64,000 nucleotides of DNA from Pedobacter sp. PF22-3. GTDB lineage: Bacteria > Bacteroidota > Bacteroidia > Sphingobacteriales > Sphingobacteriaceae. Under the pieces are notes generated by a model. It saw only the letters and a program-made list of their open reading frames with translations. It made no database searches and was not told the DNA's origin. Shown piece by piece: positions 40,958 to 50,166 of this stretch. The stretch is from NCBI RefSeq assembly GCF_026239555.1, contig NZ_JAPIVP010000006.1, positions 186,001-250,000 of the forward strand, given 5' to 3'. Within the stretch, counting starts at the first letter, position 1. Each line of letters begins with the position of its first letter. A program made the translations under genes and the position numbers.

Positions 40958-43630
40958 ATGCCGAAACAGAAAAGATACCTATTTTTATTGTATGCATTGT
41001 TTTTAAGCAGCAGCCTTTTTGCCCAGGTCAAAAAAAGCCAGTCTTTACCCTATAAAAACCCAAAGTTAAGTATAGATTTAAGGGTTAAAGACCTGATTTC
41101 GAGAATGACGCCAGAAGAAAAATTCTGGCAGTTATTCATGATTCCAGGTGATGTAACCGAACAAAATAAAAACCAGTTCAGACACGGTATTTTTGGCTTG
41201 CAGGTCAGTGCGGCTGCCCAAGGCAGCGGCAATGCGCAACAGATGTTAACCTACAATACCGCTGAAGACGGACTTTCTCTGGCTAAAAAGGTTAACAAAA
41301 TTCAAAAATATTTTATTGAGGAAACCCGTTTGGGCATTCCAATTATTCCGTTTGACGAAGCTTTACATGGTTTGGTTAGGCAAGGGGCTACAGCTTTCCC
41401 ACAATCAATTGGCTTAGCAGCCAGTTTTGATACCACTTTAGTAGGAAAGATTGGTACAGCTATCGCTACTGAAGCCAGGGCACGTGGTTTAAGAGATCTT
41501 TTGGCGCCGGTAATCAATATGGCTACTGATGTAAGATGGGGCAGGGTAGAAGAAACCTATGGAGAAGATCCTTATCTAACAACCGTTCTGGGCCATGCTT
41601 TTATGAGCGCCATAGAAAAACAGAATATCATTGTTACGCCAAAGCATTTTATTGCCAATGTAGGCGATGGTGGCCGCGATAGTTACCCCATAGAATTGGA
41701 CAAACATTTTCTGGAGGAAATCCATTTTCCTGCATTTGAAGATGGTGTTAAAAATGTGGGCATCCGTTCATTAATGACCTCCTACAACAGTGTTTATGGT
41801 ACACCTGCAACTTCCAATAAATGGCTGCTTACCACTAAACTAAAAACAGAATGGGGCTTTAAAGGTTTCGTCATTTCTGATGCAGGTGCAGTTGGAGGCG
41901 CTAATGTATTACATTTTACGGCTAAAGATTATAAAGACGCCACAGCGCAATCTATTAATGCCGGACTCGATGTAATTTTCCAGGTGGATTATAACCATTA
42001 TAAACTTTTTTTGCCCGCGTTTTTAGATGGTAGTATTTCCAAATCGAGAATAGATGATGCATTGACAAGAGTTTTGACAGCTAAATTCGAACTGGGACTG
42101 TTCGAGCATCCTTACGTAGATGAAAGTATTGCTGAAAAGATGTTGAACGATCAAAGTAATCGCCATTTGGCCGAAGAGGCGGCTTTAAAATCTTTCGTGC
42201 TTTTAAAAAATGACCATAACACACTTCCATTAAAAAGTGTAAAGCGTATCCTGCTCTTAGGTGAGGATGCTATTGAAGCCAGATTAGGTGGTTACAGCGG
42301 CACAGGAAACAATAAAATAAATATATTGGATGGCCTGAAAAGTGCCGTATCTAATGATGTTCAGGTTAATTATTTAAAAGGCAGTACCAGAGCGTTGCAT
42401 TCTTATATTCCGATTGATAGTCAGTTTCTTTCCACTAATGGGAAAACAGGATTAACAGGAAGCTATTACAAAGGGATTCTGCTCTCTGGGAAACCAGTTA
42501 AAGAAGTTAATGATAAGGTAATTAATTTTAGTTGGACATTATACCCACCAGATGAACAGCTTCAACTGGATGATTATTCGGTAAAGTGGAATGGTAAAAT
42601 TAAAGTTCCACAAACCGCTGATGTTAATATCGGATTGGAGGGTAATGATGGATACCGATTATATCTCGATAATCAATTATTGATCGATAACTGGGATAAA
42701 AAATCTTTCAGTACCAAGACTGCTCCTTTCCATTTCGATAAAAATAAAGAGTATGCACTTAGAATAGAATTTTTTGAACCTAAGGGCAGTGGTAAGATCA
42801 AACTGATTTGGGATTATAATACCGCAAAATCTAATGAAATAGCTGACGCCGTAGCTGCGGCCAAAAATAATGATGTAATCGTATTTGTTGCAGGAATTAA
42901 AGAAGGAGAGTTTCTGGATCGGGCGATGTTAAACCTGCCCGGTAACCAGGAATTGTTGTTGGATGAACTCGCAAAAACAGGAAAACCGGTTATCGTGATA
43001 TTAACTGGTGGAAGCGCGATCAATATGCAGCCCTGGTTAAATAAAGTAAGCGCGGTTTTAAACGTGTGGTACCCTGGCGAAGCCGGAGGTACTGCCATCG
43101 CAGATATATTGCTTGGCAAAGTAAGTCCATCAGGTAAACTTCCAATTACTTACCCGGTTGATGAATCGCAATTGCCCCTGGTTTATAACCATAAGCCTAC
43201 CGGTAGAGGCGATGATTACAACAACTTAAGTGGCGAGCCGCTTTTCCCATTTGGATATGGATTAAGTTATACCAACTTTTCTTACCAAAATTTAAAGTTT
43301 GACCGCAAAGTTATCGCTAAAAATGAAACAGCTACTGTTAGCTTCGAATTGAAGAATACAGGTGATTACGATGGTGATGAAGTGATGCAACTGTACATGA
43401 GGCCGCTGATCAGCAAATTGGCACAGCCTGTTCTTGTATTGAGAGGTTTCCAACGCGTGCATTTAAAAGTTGGAGAAACCAAGCGCATTTCATTTAAACT
43501 GGATAAAGAAGTGGTTAAAACACTCAATATCAACAATGTTTGGGAAGTAACTCCTGGAGAATATAGGATAATGATCGGATCATCAAGCAAAGCACTTTAC
43601 TTGAAAGATAATTTAATCGTTAAGCCCTAA
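40958..43630 (+). CDS. GH3 glycoside hydrolase with PA14 domain
   Basis: The 890-residue enzyme has a signal peptide (cleavage FA|Q, about 22/23) and a GH3 N-terminal barrel with nucleophile D308 (GFVISDAGAVG). It has a C-terminal alpha/beta sandwich with a PA14 domain inserted (about 493-617; LTGSYYKG to KLIWDY), and a fibronectin-III-like tail (about 770-885). This order is typical of beta-glucosidase or beta-xylosidase-type GH3. PA14 can shape the active site or bind sugar. It is 2 bp from the GH29 gene. The specificity cannot be set from sequence alone. Confidence 0.93.
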   Translation: MPKQKRYLFLLYALFLSSSLFAQVKKSQSLPYKNPKLSIDLRVKDLISRMTPEEKFWQLFMIPGDVTEQNKNQFRHGIFGLQVSAAAQGSGNAQQMLTYNTAEDGLSLAKKVNKIQKYFIEETRLGIPIIPFDEALHGLVRQGATAFPQSIGLAASFDTTLVGKIGTAIATEARARGLRDLLAPVINMATDVRWGRVEETYGEDPYLTTVLGHAFMSAIEKQNIIVTPKHFIANVGDGGRDSYPIELDKHFLEEIHFPAFEDGVKNVGIRSLMTSYNSVYGTPATSNKWLLTTKLKTEWGFKGFVISDAGAVGGANVLHFTAKDYKDATAQSINAGLDVIFQVDYNHYKLFLPAFLDGSISKSRIDDALTRVLTAKFELGLFEHPYVDESIAEKMLNDQSNRHLAEEAALKSFVLLKNDHNTLPLKSVKRILLLGEDAIEARLGGYSGTGNNKINILDGLKSAVSNDVQVNYLKGSTRALHSYIPIDSQFLSTNGKTGLTGSYYKGILLSGKPVKEVNDKVINFSWTLYPPDEQLQLDDYSVKWNGKIKVPQTADVNIGLEGNDGYRLYLDNQLLIDNWDKKSFSTKTAPFHFDKNKEYALRIEFFEPKGSGKIKLIWDYNTAKSNEIADAVAAAKNNDVIVFVAGIKEGEFLDRAMLNLPGNQELLLDELAKTGKPVIVILTGGSAINMQPWLNKVSAVLNVWYPGEAGGTAIADILLGKVSPSGKLPITYPVDESQLPLVYNHKPTGRGDDYNNLSGEPLFPFGYGLSYTNFSYQNLKFDRKVIAKNETATVSFELKNTGDYDGDEVMQLYMRPLISKLAQPVLVLRGFQRVHLKVGETKRISFKLDKEVVKTLNINNVWEVTPGEYRIMIGSSSKALYLKDNLIVKP

Positions 43631-43644
43631 AAAGACACCCTAAT

Positions 43645-43830
43645 CTGAGTTCGATTAATATTTATGCATTTTGATTAGTTTTAACCTCCTTTTTCTTAAG
43701 CTATCGTCATGCTGAATTTATTTCAGCATCTTTTCTGCTACTAAGACCCTGAAATAAATTCAGGGTGACGACTTTGAGTTAAAAATATCGGCAGAACATC
43801 TTTCAAACAGATATTAATAATCGAACTCAG
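43645..43830. mobile_element. MITE-like element, copy 1
   Basis: The 186-bp unit has terminal inverted repeats CTGAGTTCGATTAATA (43645) and TATTAATAATCGAACTCAG (43812-43830). It contains a full family A palindrome (43705-43771). There is no coding capacity. A second copy lies 82 bp downstream. Confidence 0.6.
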
Positions 43831-43911
43831 GTTCCTATGGTTGGGTGTAAAACATACCAAATAATTTTGCCGCAGATTCTGGTTAAATCTGCGGCTTATT
43901 TATACAATAAC

Positions 43912-44145
43912 CTAAGTTCGATTTATATTGGAATCATATTTAGTGTTCACCGCCGCTTTACCTCACACGATCGTCATACTGAATTTATTTTATTAGCAGT
44001 TTTTATTGTTTTAAAGGCCTAATAGCCACTTCGTGGTCAGCATCTTTCCTGCTATTTAAGACCCTGAGATGAATTCGGGGTGACGACACTAATGTTAAAA
44101 TACCTAAAGAATAGTTCTAAAAGCAAAATTATTAATCGAACTCAA
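43912..44145. mobile_element. MITE-like element, copy 2
   Basis: The 234-bp unit begins CTAAGTTCGATTTATATT and ends ATTAATCGAACTCAA, related to the terminal repeats of copy 1. Its inner family A palindrome (43972-44086) is interrupted by about 48 bp containing GCCACTTCGTGGTC. No coding capacity. Confidence 0.55.
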
Positions 44146-44246
44146 TTTAGTAGATTTTTTGCCACGCTTGCCGACTAGTGAGGCATGGAACTACGGAAAG
44201 CACGAAATCTCCAGGTGTTGTCCTCCTTAGGAATAATTTATGGTAT

Positions 44247-44370
44247 AAAAGTCAATATGATTGACAGATAAATTTTAAGTAGGTATATCTCTCGAGAGAT
44301 CGTCATTCCCAACTTGATTGGGAATCGTAATGCAAGTGCTTTAAGATTCCCGCCTGCGCGGGAATGACGA
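44247..44370. repeat. Family B palindromic element, copy 2
   Basis: It has AGTCAATATGATTGACAG and ACAGATAAATTTTA on the left, then CGTCATTCCCAACTTGATTG, and ends CGCGGGAATGACG, a mirrored CGTCATTCCC/GGGAATGACG pair. The uninterrupted form shows where copy 1 at 23153 gained its insertion. Confidence 0.7.
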
Positions 44371-44496
44371 CCGCGAAGTGGATTCAGTCAATGGTAGCAT
44401 AGTCGAAGGATTTTTAAGTAAAAAATATAATTACGACACCCAACTTTGTGCGCTTAGCGCCTTATCTTTGCACGCTTTGCGGTTAAACAAAATCAA

Positions 44497-45582
44497 TTAT
44501 TTCAATTCCTCTAAACCCAATTTTATCGCCAACTCATTCAGATCTTTTACCACCGCATCAATGATCGGAATACCGCTGATTTTTCTTTCCTGCTCAAATT
44601 CATGCTCAGGTTCTCCCGGGATGATCACCTTTTTGTTGGGATCTATTGTTTTAGCACTTTTAAAGCGTTCTACCCAATTATCTAAATGATCTTTAAAGTC
44701 TGCGGCTGGTCTGAAGCCATCTACACGCATAGCGCCTAAAAAATGGCCAAGTCCTTCACCAACCGGATTTGCAGATGGTTCTAAAAATGCTACAAAAGGA
44801 GGGACCCATGGGCCGTAATTTGCACCAGACAATACTGCCGATAAAATATCTACTGTTGCACCCAATCCATAACCTTTATGGCTGCCATGATCTTTATCGC
44901 TCCCTAAAGGAAGAAGCGACCCACCATTTTTTAATTCGTTAGCGTTAGTAGAATTTTCGCCATCTTTATCCTGGACCCAACCATCGGGAATGCTTTTATT
45001 GGCACGTTGCGCAATTTCCAATTTTCCGTTAGCTGCGGCTGAAGTAGCCATATCTACAATTACCGGTGGATATTTGCCCGCAGGGAAAGCATAACACATG
45101 GGGTTGGTGCCCAGTAAACGTTCGTTGGCATAAGTAGGCGCAACGAGGGGGCTTGCATTCGTCATGCTGATGCCGATCATATCTTTTTCTACAGCCATTA
45201 AAGCGTGGTAACCTGCTATGCCGAAGTGATTGGAATTTTTGACCGATACCCAGCCACTGCCGTATTTCTCTGCTTTTTCGATAGCAACCTGCATGGCAAA
45301 AGGCGCCACAACCAGTCCCAGTCCGGCATCCCCATCTACTGTTGCTGTAGTAGGGGTTTCATGTACAATTTTAATGTTCGGGTTAGCATTAATTCTTTTC
45401 TTTTCCCAAAGGCGCACATAGCCACTTAAACGTGCAACGCCATGCGAGTCGATTCCACGTAAATCTGAGCGGATCAAAACATCGGTTGCTAAATTAGCAT
45501 GTTCATCAGAACAGCCCATTTTTTTAAAAACGCTATAAGTAAAAGCCCTGAGCTTGGTTTCAGTAAAGGTGATGAAGTTCAT
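44497..45582 (-). CDS. Ldh2/YlbC-family malate/lactate dehydrogenase
   Basis: This 361-residue NAD(P)-dependent oxidoreductase of the type-2 malate/L-lactate dehydrogenase family (AllD, ComC, YiaK relatives) does not have a Rossmann fold. Motifs include SDLRGIDSHGVARL (active-site His), VKNSNHFGIAGYHAL, TNASPLVAPTYANERLLGTNP and KGYGLGATVDIL. It oxidises an unknown 2-hydroxyacid. Cytosolic. On the minus strand, 89 bp downstream of bshC in that direction, with a family A repeat between. Confidence 0.92.
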   Translation of the reverse strand: MNFITFTETKLRAFTYSVFKKMGCSDEHANLATDVLIRSDLRGIDSHGVARLSGYVRLWEKKRINANPNIKIVHETPTTATVDGDAGLGLVVAPFAMQVAIEKAEKYGSGWVSVKNSNHFGIAGYHALMAVEKDMIGISMTNASPLVAPTYANERLLGTNPMCYAFPAGKYPPVIVDMATSAAANGKLEIAQRANKSIPDGWVQDKDGENSTNANELKNGGSLLPLGSDKDHGSHKGYGLGATVDILSAVLSGANYGPWVPPFVAFLEPSANPVGEGLGHFLGAMRVDGFRPAADFKDHLDNWVERFKSAKTIDPNKKVIIPGEPEHEFEQERKISGIPIIDAVVKDLNELAIKLGLEELK

Positions 45583-45596
45583 TTTATAATATTTGT

Positions 45597-45658
45597 CGTC
45601 ACCCTGAATTTATTTCAGGGTCTTTTCAATAGATGCTGAAACGAGTTCAGCATGACGA
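45597..45658. repeat. Family A palindromic repeat, inverted orientation
   Basis: Begins CGTCACCCTGAATTTATTTC and ends CAGCATGACGA; it is the reverse arrangement of the copy at 43705. Both internal hairpins (CCCTGAA/TTCAGGG and GCTGAA/TTCAGC) are present. It lies between bshC and the dehydrogenase and could end or stabilise the bshC message. Confidence 0.7.
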
Positions 45659-45671
45659 ATCTAAAAATAAA

Positions 45672-47258
45672 TTACGGCAATAAAAGCGTAAAATCGCCGC
45701 CCAATGGTTCAAAATTTTCTATGCACGACGAAAGGAAATCTTCTCCATAATTTACATACATGGGGGCAATATTCAAGATCCTTTCCTGCAATGTACCATT
45801 TGGAAATAGTCTTTTCTTTACGTTATCAATCTGTAGCAATGCCGTTTCATGTTTTCTTTTCTCTGCCCTGAATAGTTTCTTTTCCAGGTTAGCCAACAAA
45901 TGGTTAGCTCTTTGCTTTGCTGTATCGGCAGACACAGATAGTGTTTTATCTATTTTATAGGCATTCAACTTAATTTGGTCGAAAATGCTGTTAATGGCCC
46001 GTGTTTCATCGGCTAAACTAAGCTGAGCTGTCGTATTTCGCTTTACCCAGATATTTTTCAGTTCTTCCACCGGAAGAAAAATATCTTCTAAAGAAAAGCC
46101 CAGTCTGTACAGATTTTCTGCACTGCGTTTGTCTATCAGTAAAGCTGAATTGCGAAGCAGTAACACCGGGAAATCCACCTTATAATAATCGAAATTTGCT
46201 TTTAGCTGCATCCAGTAAGCTACTTCAGCGCCACCTCCAATGTAGGCAATGTTAGGCAAAATTACCTCCTGGTACATGGGGCGCATTACCACATTAGGGC
46301 TAAACCGCTCAGGGTGAGAATCGATTTCGGCTTTTAATTCGGCTTCTGTAAAACTGATTTCTGTATGGTTCACAACATATTTGCCATCTTCAAAAATCAA
46401 GCGTTCGCGGAGGTTATCAATCAGGTAAAAGAAATTAATATCCCGACCGTTAACCTGTGTTTTATAACCCAGTTCTTCCAGATTTTTAGAGCTGTTTTCA
46501 ATATTTTTTGCACTGTTATGCTGAATAATATCTTCGGTAACGATATTTGCAAATTGCTTTTTTAATTGAGTGTCATCTGCATTTACAATCACCAAGCCAT
46601 ATTTCTCAAATAAGTTATTCACTAAAAACCTGGTGGCATCGGCTAAATTATCATGTTGCAAATAAGCCTGTTCTACCAGTTTGGCAATCCGCTTTCCATT
46701 TTTCGAGATGCCAAGGTATCCTCTATATGCAGTTACTGCTGCGGCAACTGTTTTGGTACTTAGTCTTCCGGTTGCACCATTGGTTTGCTGGATCCAGCTG
46801 ATGTTTTTTTCATCGACGCTTACGTGGTTGATCTCTTCAAAATCATGATCTTCGGTAGCCATCCAATAAACCGGGACAAAGTTTTTATCGGGATGAGCCA
46901 TTTTCAGCTCGATGGCTAAATTGATGGTCGTTACAATTTTATAAATAAAATAAAGCGGTCCGGTAAATAAGTTTAACTGGTGGCCGGTAGTTACCGTAAA
47001 GGTATTACCGAGGGCTAAAAGTTCTATGTTTTTGCTAACTGATTTATTGGGCCGTAAGTGCTGATATTGATCTTGCAGAACCTGCACTAAGGTAGTCCGG
47101 TCTCCAAGGAAGTTTCTATGCTCAATTGCGCTGGCTAAACCGGCCATATCTGGGCGGTAACTGTAAAAAGCTTTAAGCTGCTCTTCGTCGTTAATATAAT
47201 CTAAAACCAGTTTTGAAAATGAACCGGTTTCCTGATAGGAAATGTATTTTGCCTGCAT
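45672..47258 (-). CDS. bshC: Bacillithiol biosynthesis cysteine-adding enzyme
   Basis: The 528-residue protein adds L-cysteine to glucosaminyl-malate in the last step of bacillithiol synthesis. The N-terminal nucleotidyltransferase-like domain carries TTGHQLNLFTGPLYFIYK and VPVYWMATEDHDFEEINH, both diagnostic. A long C-terminal coiled coil (about 395-480) is present. bshA and bshB are not in the window. TACTTTCG on the minus strand just upstream (+ coordinates 47265-47272) is a near match to the -7 box. Confidence 0.95.
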   Translation of the reverse strand: MQAKYISYQETGSFSKLVLDYINDEEQLKAFYSYRPDMAGLASAIEHRNFLGDRTTLVQVLQDQYQHLRPNKSVSKNIELLALGNTFTVTTGHQLNLFTGPLYFIYKIVTTINLAIELKMAHPDKNFVPVYWMATEDHDFEEINHVSVDEKNISWIQQTNGATGRLSTKTVAAAVTAYRGYLGISKNGKRIAKLVEQAYLQHDNLADATRFLVNNLFEKYGLVIVNADDTQLKKQFANIVTEDIIQHNSAKNIENSSKNLEELGYKTQVNGRDINFFYLIDNLRERLIFEDGKYVVNHTEISFTEAELKAEIDSHPERFSPNVVMRPMYQEVILPNIAYIGGGAEVAYWMQLKANFDYYKVDFPVLLLRNSALLIDKRSAENLYRLGFSLEDIFLPVEELKNIWVKRNTTAQLSLADETRAINSIFDQIKLNAYKIDKTLSVSADTAKQRANHLLANLEKKLFRAEKRKHETALLQIDNVKKRLFPNGTLQERILNIAPMYVNYGEDFLSSCIENFEPLGGDFTLLLP

Positions 47259-47558
47259 AATGAGCGAAAGTAGTGCAATTTAAGGATAAATATAAAGTCG
47301 AGCCACTATTTTACAATTGTTAAATAATTAAAGTTGTTTTCCTTGATACTAAATTTATGAAATACACTTTTGGATCAATATCTGCTTTAAAAAAGTTGTG
47401 TTATCAAGAGGTACAGCCTGTAATTCTGCATCTGTAAAATCCAGCTGAATAAACCATTCTAGAAGGTATTTATTTTAAAATAATGTTTTCTTAGTCTGGA
47501 AAAGCATTATTTTCTATAAATTTATGACGCGCATTAGCCATTAAATAATCTAAACACC
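47259..47558. other. Intergenic region, possible gene relic
   Basis: The stretch is AT-rich. A minus-strand open frame in its middle (see 47355-47472) looks protein-like but has no start. Nothing else was recognised apart from the near-match promoter box for bshC. Confidence 0.35.
47355..47472 (-). pseudogene. Possible remnant of a coding sequence
   Basis: A stop-bounded minus-strand frame of about 37 codons reads YLLEWFIQLDFTDAELQAV and then PLDNTTFLKQILIQK. The pattern of hydrophobic and charged residues is protein-like, and there is no start codon. It could be the C-terminal tail of a lost gene. Not recognised. Confidence 0.25.
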
Positions 47559-47891
47559 TTGGAAAAAGTAACTTTATTTTACCTGGAAAAACCTGATATT
47601 AAAATATCTATGGAGTTATATTTTAATGACAACGACCAATTATATTTTGATGGATATGATATTGGTAAATCGGTAAAAGAAATATGGGGAGATTCTGATT
47701 ATGAGTATTGCTATTCTATTGAATTGGAAGAAGTTGCTAAATTTTACGAGATATTCAATTTAGAGCAGGGTGACAGATCTGGTTTGCTACAAACTCTGAA
47801 GCTTCAGTTTAGTGGAAATAAGGCTTATTCATTATTTGGTGAATTCATGGATGCTGAGAATATTAAGTATGATCGTTTTTCTTGGGCCTGA
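47559..47891 (+). CDS. Hypothetical protein, 110 residues
   Basis: An acidic, aromatic-rich soluble protein (LYFNDNDQLYFDGYDIG, WGDSDYEYCYSIELEEV) of unknown family. The start is a TTG at 47559; an ATG at residue 18 (47610) is an alternative but would remove a likely first beta strand. There is no signal peptide. Its size, acidity and isolated position recall single-gene immunity-type proteins of polymorphic toxin systems, but no toxin is nearby, so this is only a possibility. It converges on the helicase gene and shares its hairpin terminator. Confidence 0.65.
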   Translation: MEKVTLFYLEKPDIKISMELYFNDNDQLYFDGYDIGKSVKEIWGDSDYEYCYSIELEEVAKFYEIFNLEQGDRSGLLQTLKLQFSGNKAYSLFGEFMDAENIKYDRFSWA

Positions 47892-47917
47892 CAGTTTTAG
47901 AATTACTAAATTGCATA

Positions 47918-47949
47918 AAAAAAACCGGTTTCGAATAAACGAAACCGGC
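47918..47949 (-). terminator. Terminator of the DEAD-box helicase gene (bidirectional)
   Basis: The stem CCGGTTTCG/CGAAACCGG has a six-base loop. On the minus strand it is followed by eight T residues; on the plus strand it could end the 110-residue hypothetical gene. Confidence 0.88.
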
Positions 47950-47974
47950 TTGTAAAAATATTTGGTTTAGTGAT

Positions 47975-49891
47975 TTACCATTTTTTACGGCGTTCGCCAC
48001 TTCCACCTTCACGGTTTCCGCCCTCTCTACGTCCGCTTCCACCTTCTCTGCTTCCACCTTTTTCATCACGGCTACGTCCGGAGAAATCTCTGAAACCGCC
48101 ACCGCTGTTTCCACCTTCACGTCTTCCGCTGCCGCCAGAACTTCTTCTGTCGCCACCGCCATTGCCACGGTAACCACCGCCACCGCCGCTTCTGCGTTCT
48201 CCGCCGAAACCACCGCCACGTCTTTCACCGCCACCGCGTCTTTCGCCAGCACCTTCACCACGACCGCTATCTCCGCTTTTCTCGATACGTACCTGGCGAC
48301 CTTTAAATTCAACTGATTTAAAGCCTTCAAAAACTTTGTCAGCAACATCATCTTCTACTTCAAAGAAAGAGAAAACACCTTTTAAATCAATTTTACCAAC
48401 GCTCTTGCCACCAATTTTTCCGTTATTACAGATAAATGATAACATATCGCCGCGGGTAAACTCATCTACAGAACCTAAGTTGATGAATAAACGGGTATAA
48501 CCTTCGCTACCACGTCCGCGTCTTTCGCCACGTTCGCCTCTTTCACCACGATCATCACCTAAAGCAGCATTTAAATCTGGTGCTTTGGAATAATAATCCA
48601 AGAAACGGTTAAATTCTAACGAAGCAAAACGTTTAATTACATCCTCTTTAGATAGATCTTTAAATTCATCCATAATACGTGGGATGTACTGATCAATTTG
48701 CTCTACGTTAACTTCAACGTTATGTACTTTATGTACTAAAGAGAATAGTTGTTTTTCGCAAACATCAAATCCTGTTGGAAGTTCAGCTTTAGTAAATTGT
48801 TTACCAATGATACGCTCCAATTGACGGATTTTTCCAACTTCTTTAGAGTTGATGATACAGATTGAAATACCAGTTTTACCTGCACGGCCGGTACGGCCTG
48901 AACGGTGGGTATAACTTTCAATTTCATCTGGTAACGAATAGTTGATTACGTGCGTTACATTGTTTACATCGATACCACGTGCAGCAACATCAGTAGCAAT
49001 TAACAATTGCATGTTACGCTCACGGAAACGTTGCATTACTTTATCACGTTGTTGTTGCGATAAATCGCCGTGTAAAGCATCAGCATTGTAACCATCTTTA
49101 ATTAAGTGCTCGGCAACATCTTGTGTATCCAATTTGGTTTTACAAAATACTACAGCAAAAATTTCAGGGTTAAAATCTACAATACGTTTTAAGGCAGCAT
49201 ATTTATCACGTGCACGAACAATGTAATATTCGTGTTCGATGTTAACATTACCTGTGTTTTTTGTGCCCATGGTTAATTCTATAGGGTTATCCATATAGTT
49301 TTTAGCTATACGGCGAACTTCTGCTGGCATGGTAGCCGAGAATAACCAGGTTTTTTTGTCATCAGGAGTGGTTGATAAAATGTCGTTGATGTCGTCCTGG
49401 AAACCCATGTTCAACATCTCGTCAGCTTCATCAAGCACCACATATTTAACATTTGAAAAATCAATGGCTTTACGGCCAATGATATCCAACATACGGCCGG
49501 GCGTGGCCACTACGATCTGAATGCCTTGGCGTATTTCGCGTAGTTGTTGCATAATGTTCGCGCCACCGTAAACGGCAACAACGTGGGCATTAGCAATGTT
49601 TTTAGAAAAGTTTTTAAGGTCGTTAGCGATCTGCAAGCATAACTCACGGGTAGGGCATAAAATCAATGCCTGTGGTTTGTTAACTTTAAAATCGATTAGT
49701 TCTAACAGCGGCAAACCAAATGCGGCTGTTTTTCCTGTTCCTGTTTGGGCCAAACCAACAAAATCATTAGTGCCTTCTAACAGTACAGGAATACTTTGCT
49801 CCTGAATCGGCGTTGGATTTTCGAATCCAAGGTCCTTTACGGCATTAACGACGTCATCACTTATCCCCAATAATTGAAATGGGTTTGTCAT
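47975..49891 (-). CDS. DEAD-box RNA helicase with DbpA-type RNA-binding domain and RGG tail
   Basis: ATP-dependent RNA helicase, probably in ribosome assembly or cold adaptation. I start it at MTNPFQLLG (49891), which fits the family; a longer frame to 49957 would cross the promoter box. In the 638-residue form, Q motif is near 23-30, Walker A AQTGTGKT 48-55, DEAD 154-157, SAT 185-187, then RGID and HRSGRTGR in domain 2. A DbpA/CsdA-type RNA-binding domain (about 460-530) follows, then a Gly/Arg/Ser-rich tail (about 535-638) full of RRGG-type repeats that should bind RNA and may drive condensates. Confidence 0.94.
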   Translation of the reverse strand: MTNPFQLLGISDDVVNAVKDLGFENPTPIQEQSIPVLLEGTNDFVGLAQTGTGKTAAFGLPLLELIDFKVNKPQALILCPTRELCLQIANDLKNFSKNIANAHVVAVYGGANIMQQLREIRQGIQIVVATPGRMLDIIGRKAIDFSNVKYVVLDEADEMLNMGFQDDINDILSTTPDDKKTWLFSATMPAEVRRIAKNYMDNPIELTMGTKNTGNVNIEHEYYIVRARDKYAALKRIVDFNPEIFAVVFCKTKLDTQDVAEHLIKDGYNADALHGDLSQQQRDKVMQRFRERNMQLLIATDVAARGIDVNNVTHVINYSLPDEIESYTHRSGRTGRAGKTGISICIINSKEVGKIRQLERIIGKQFTKAELPTGFDVCEKQLFSLVHKVHNVEVNVEQIDQYIPRIMDEFKDLSKEDVIKRFASLEFNRFLDYYSKAPDLNAALGDDRGERGERGERRGRGSEGYTRLFINLGSVDEFTRGDMLSFICNNGKIGGKSVGKIDLKGVFSFFEVEDDVADKVFEGFKSVEFKGRQVRIEKSGDSGRGEGAGERRGGGERRGGGFGGERRSGGGGGYRGNGGGDRRSSGGSGRREGGNSGGGFRDFSGRSRDEKGGSREGGSGRREGGNREGGSGERRKKW

Positions 49892-49917
49892 TCGTCTATT
49901 TATTTTTAATTGAGCCG

Positions 49918-49925
49918 CAAAGGTA
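49918..49925 (-). promoter_or_regulatory. -7 box (TACCTTTG) for the helicase gene
   Basis: On the minus strand TACCTTTG matches TAnnTTTG, 26 nt before the chosen start codon. It supports the ATG at 49891 over the upstream extension. Confidence 0.6.
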
Positions 49926-50166
49926 CGATTAATATTCCGTATTTCGCAGATAATCAAGTAAATAGTTTTTTAGGCTAATTGTTTGGAAATAAGGAAGAAA
50001 TAAGTGCTGAAAAAAGAAAAACGTAAAATGGAAGGTCGGTACGGCTCAAATTGCTGCACGGAATTCTTTTAATAACTTCTCGCGATAAAAACCTTTTGAG
50101 TGTTAAGGGTTGAATTCGGAAGTCTATCAGGAGATCATACTTGATTGATCAAATGCAATTTTTAGT

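Larger units (their letters stand above)
43631..44496. other. 866-bp gene-free region made of repeats
   Basis: Between the GH3 gene and the convergent dehydrogenase gene lie two MITE-like elements, a hairpin with stem GCCGCAGATT/AATCTGCGGC (about 43869-43895) that could terminate transcription, and a family B palindrome. No convincing coding sequence was found. Confidence 0.7.

Noticed and set aside
44378..44689. Plus-strand frame of 103 codons
   Set aside because: Mostly antisense to the end of the dehydrogenase gene, which has clear family motifs.
47863..48351. Open frame of 162 codons, Val/Ala/Glu-rich
   Set aside because: Lies in another frame of the Gly/Arg-rich helicase tail on the same strand; its composition is a frame-shifted reading of the repeats.
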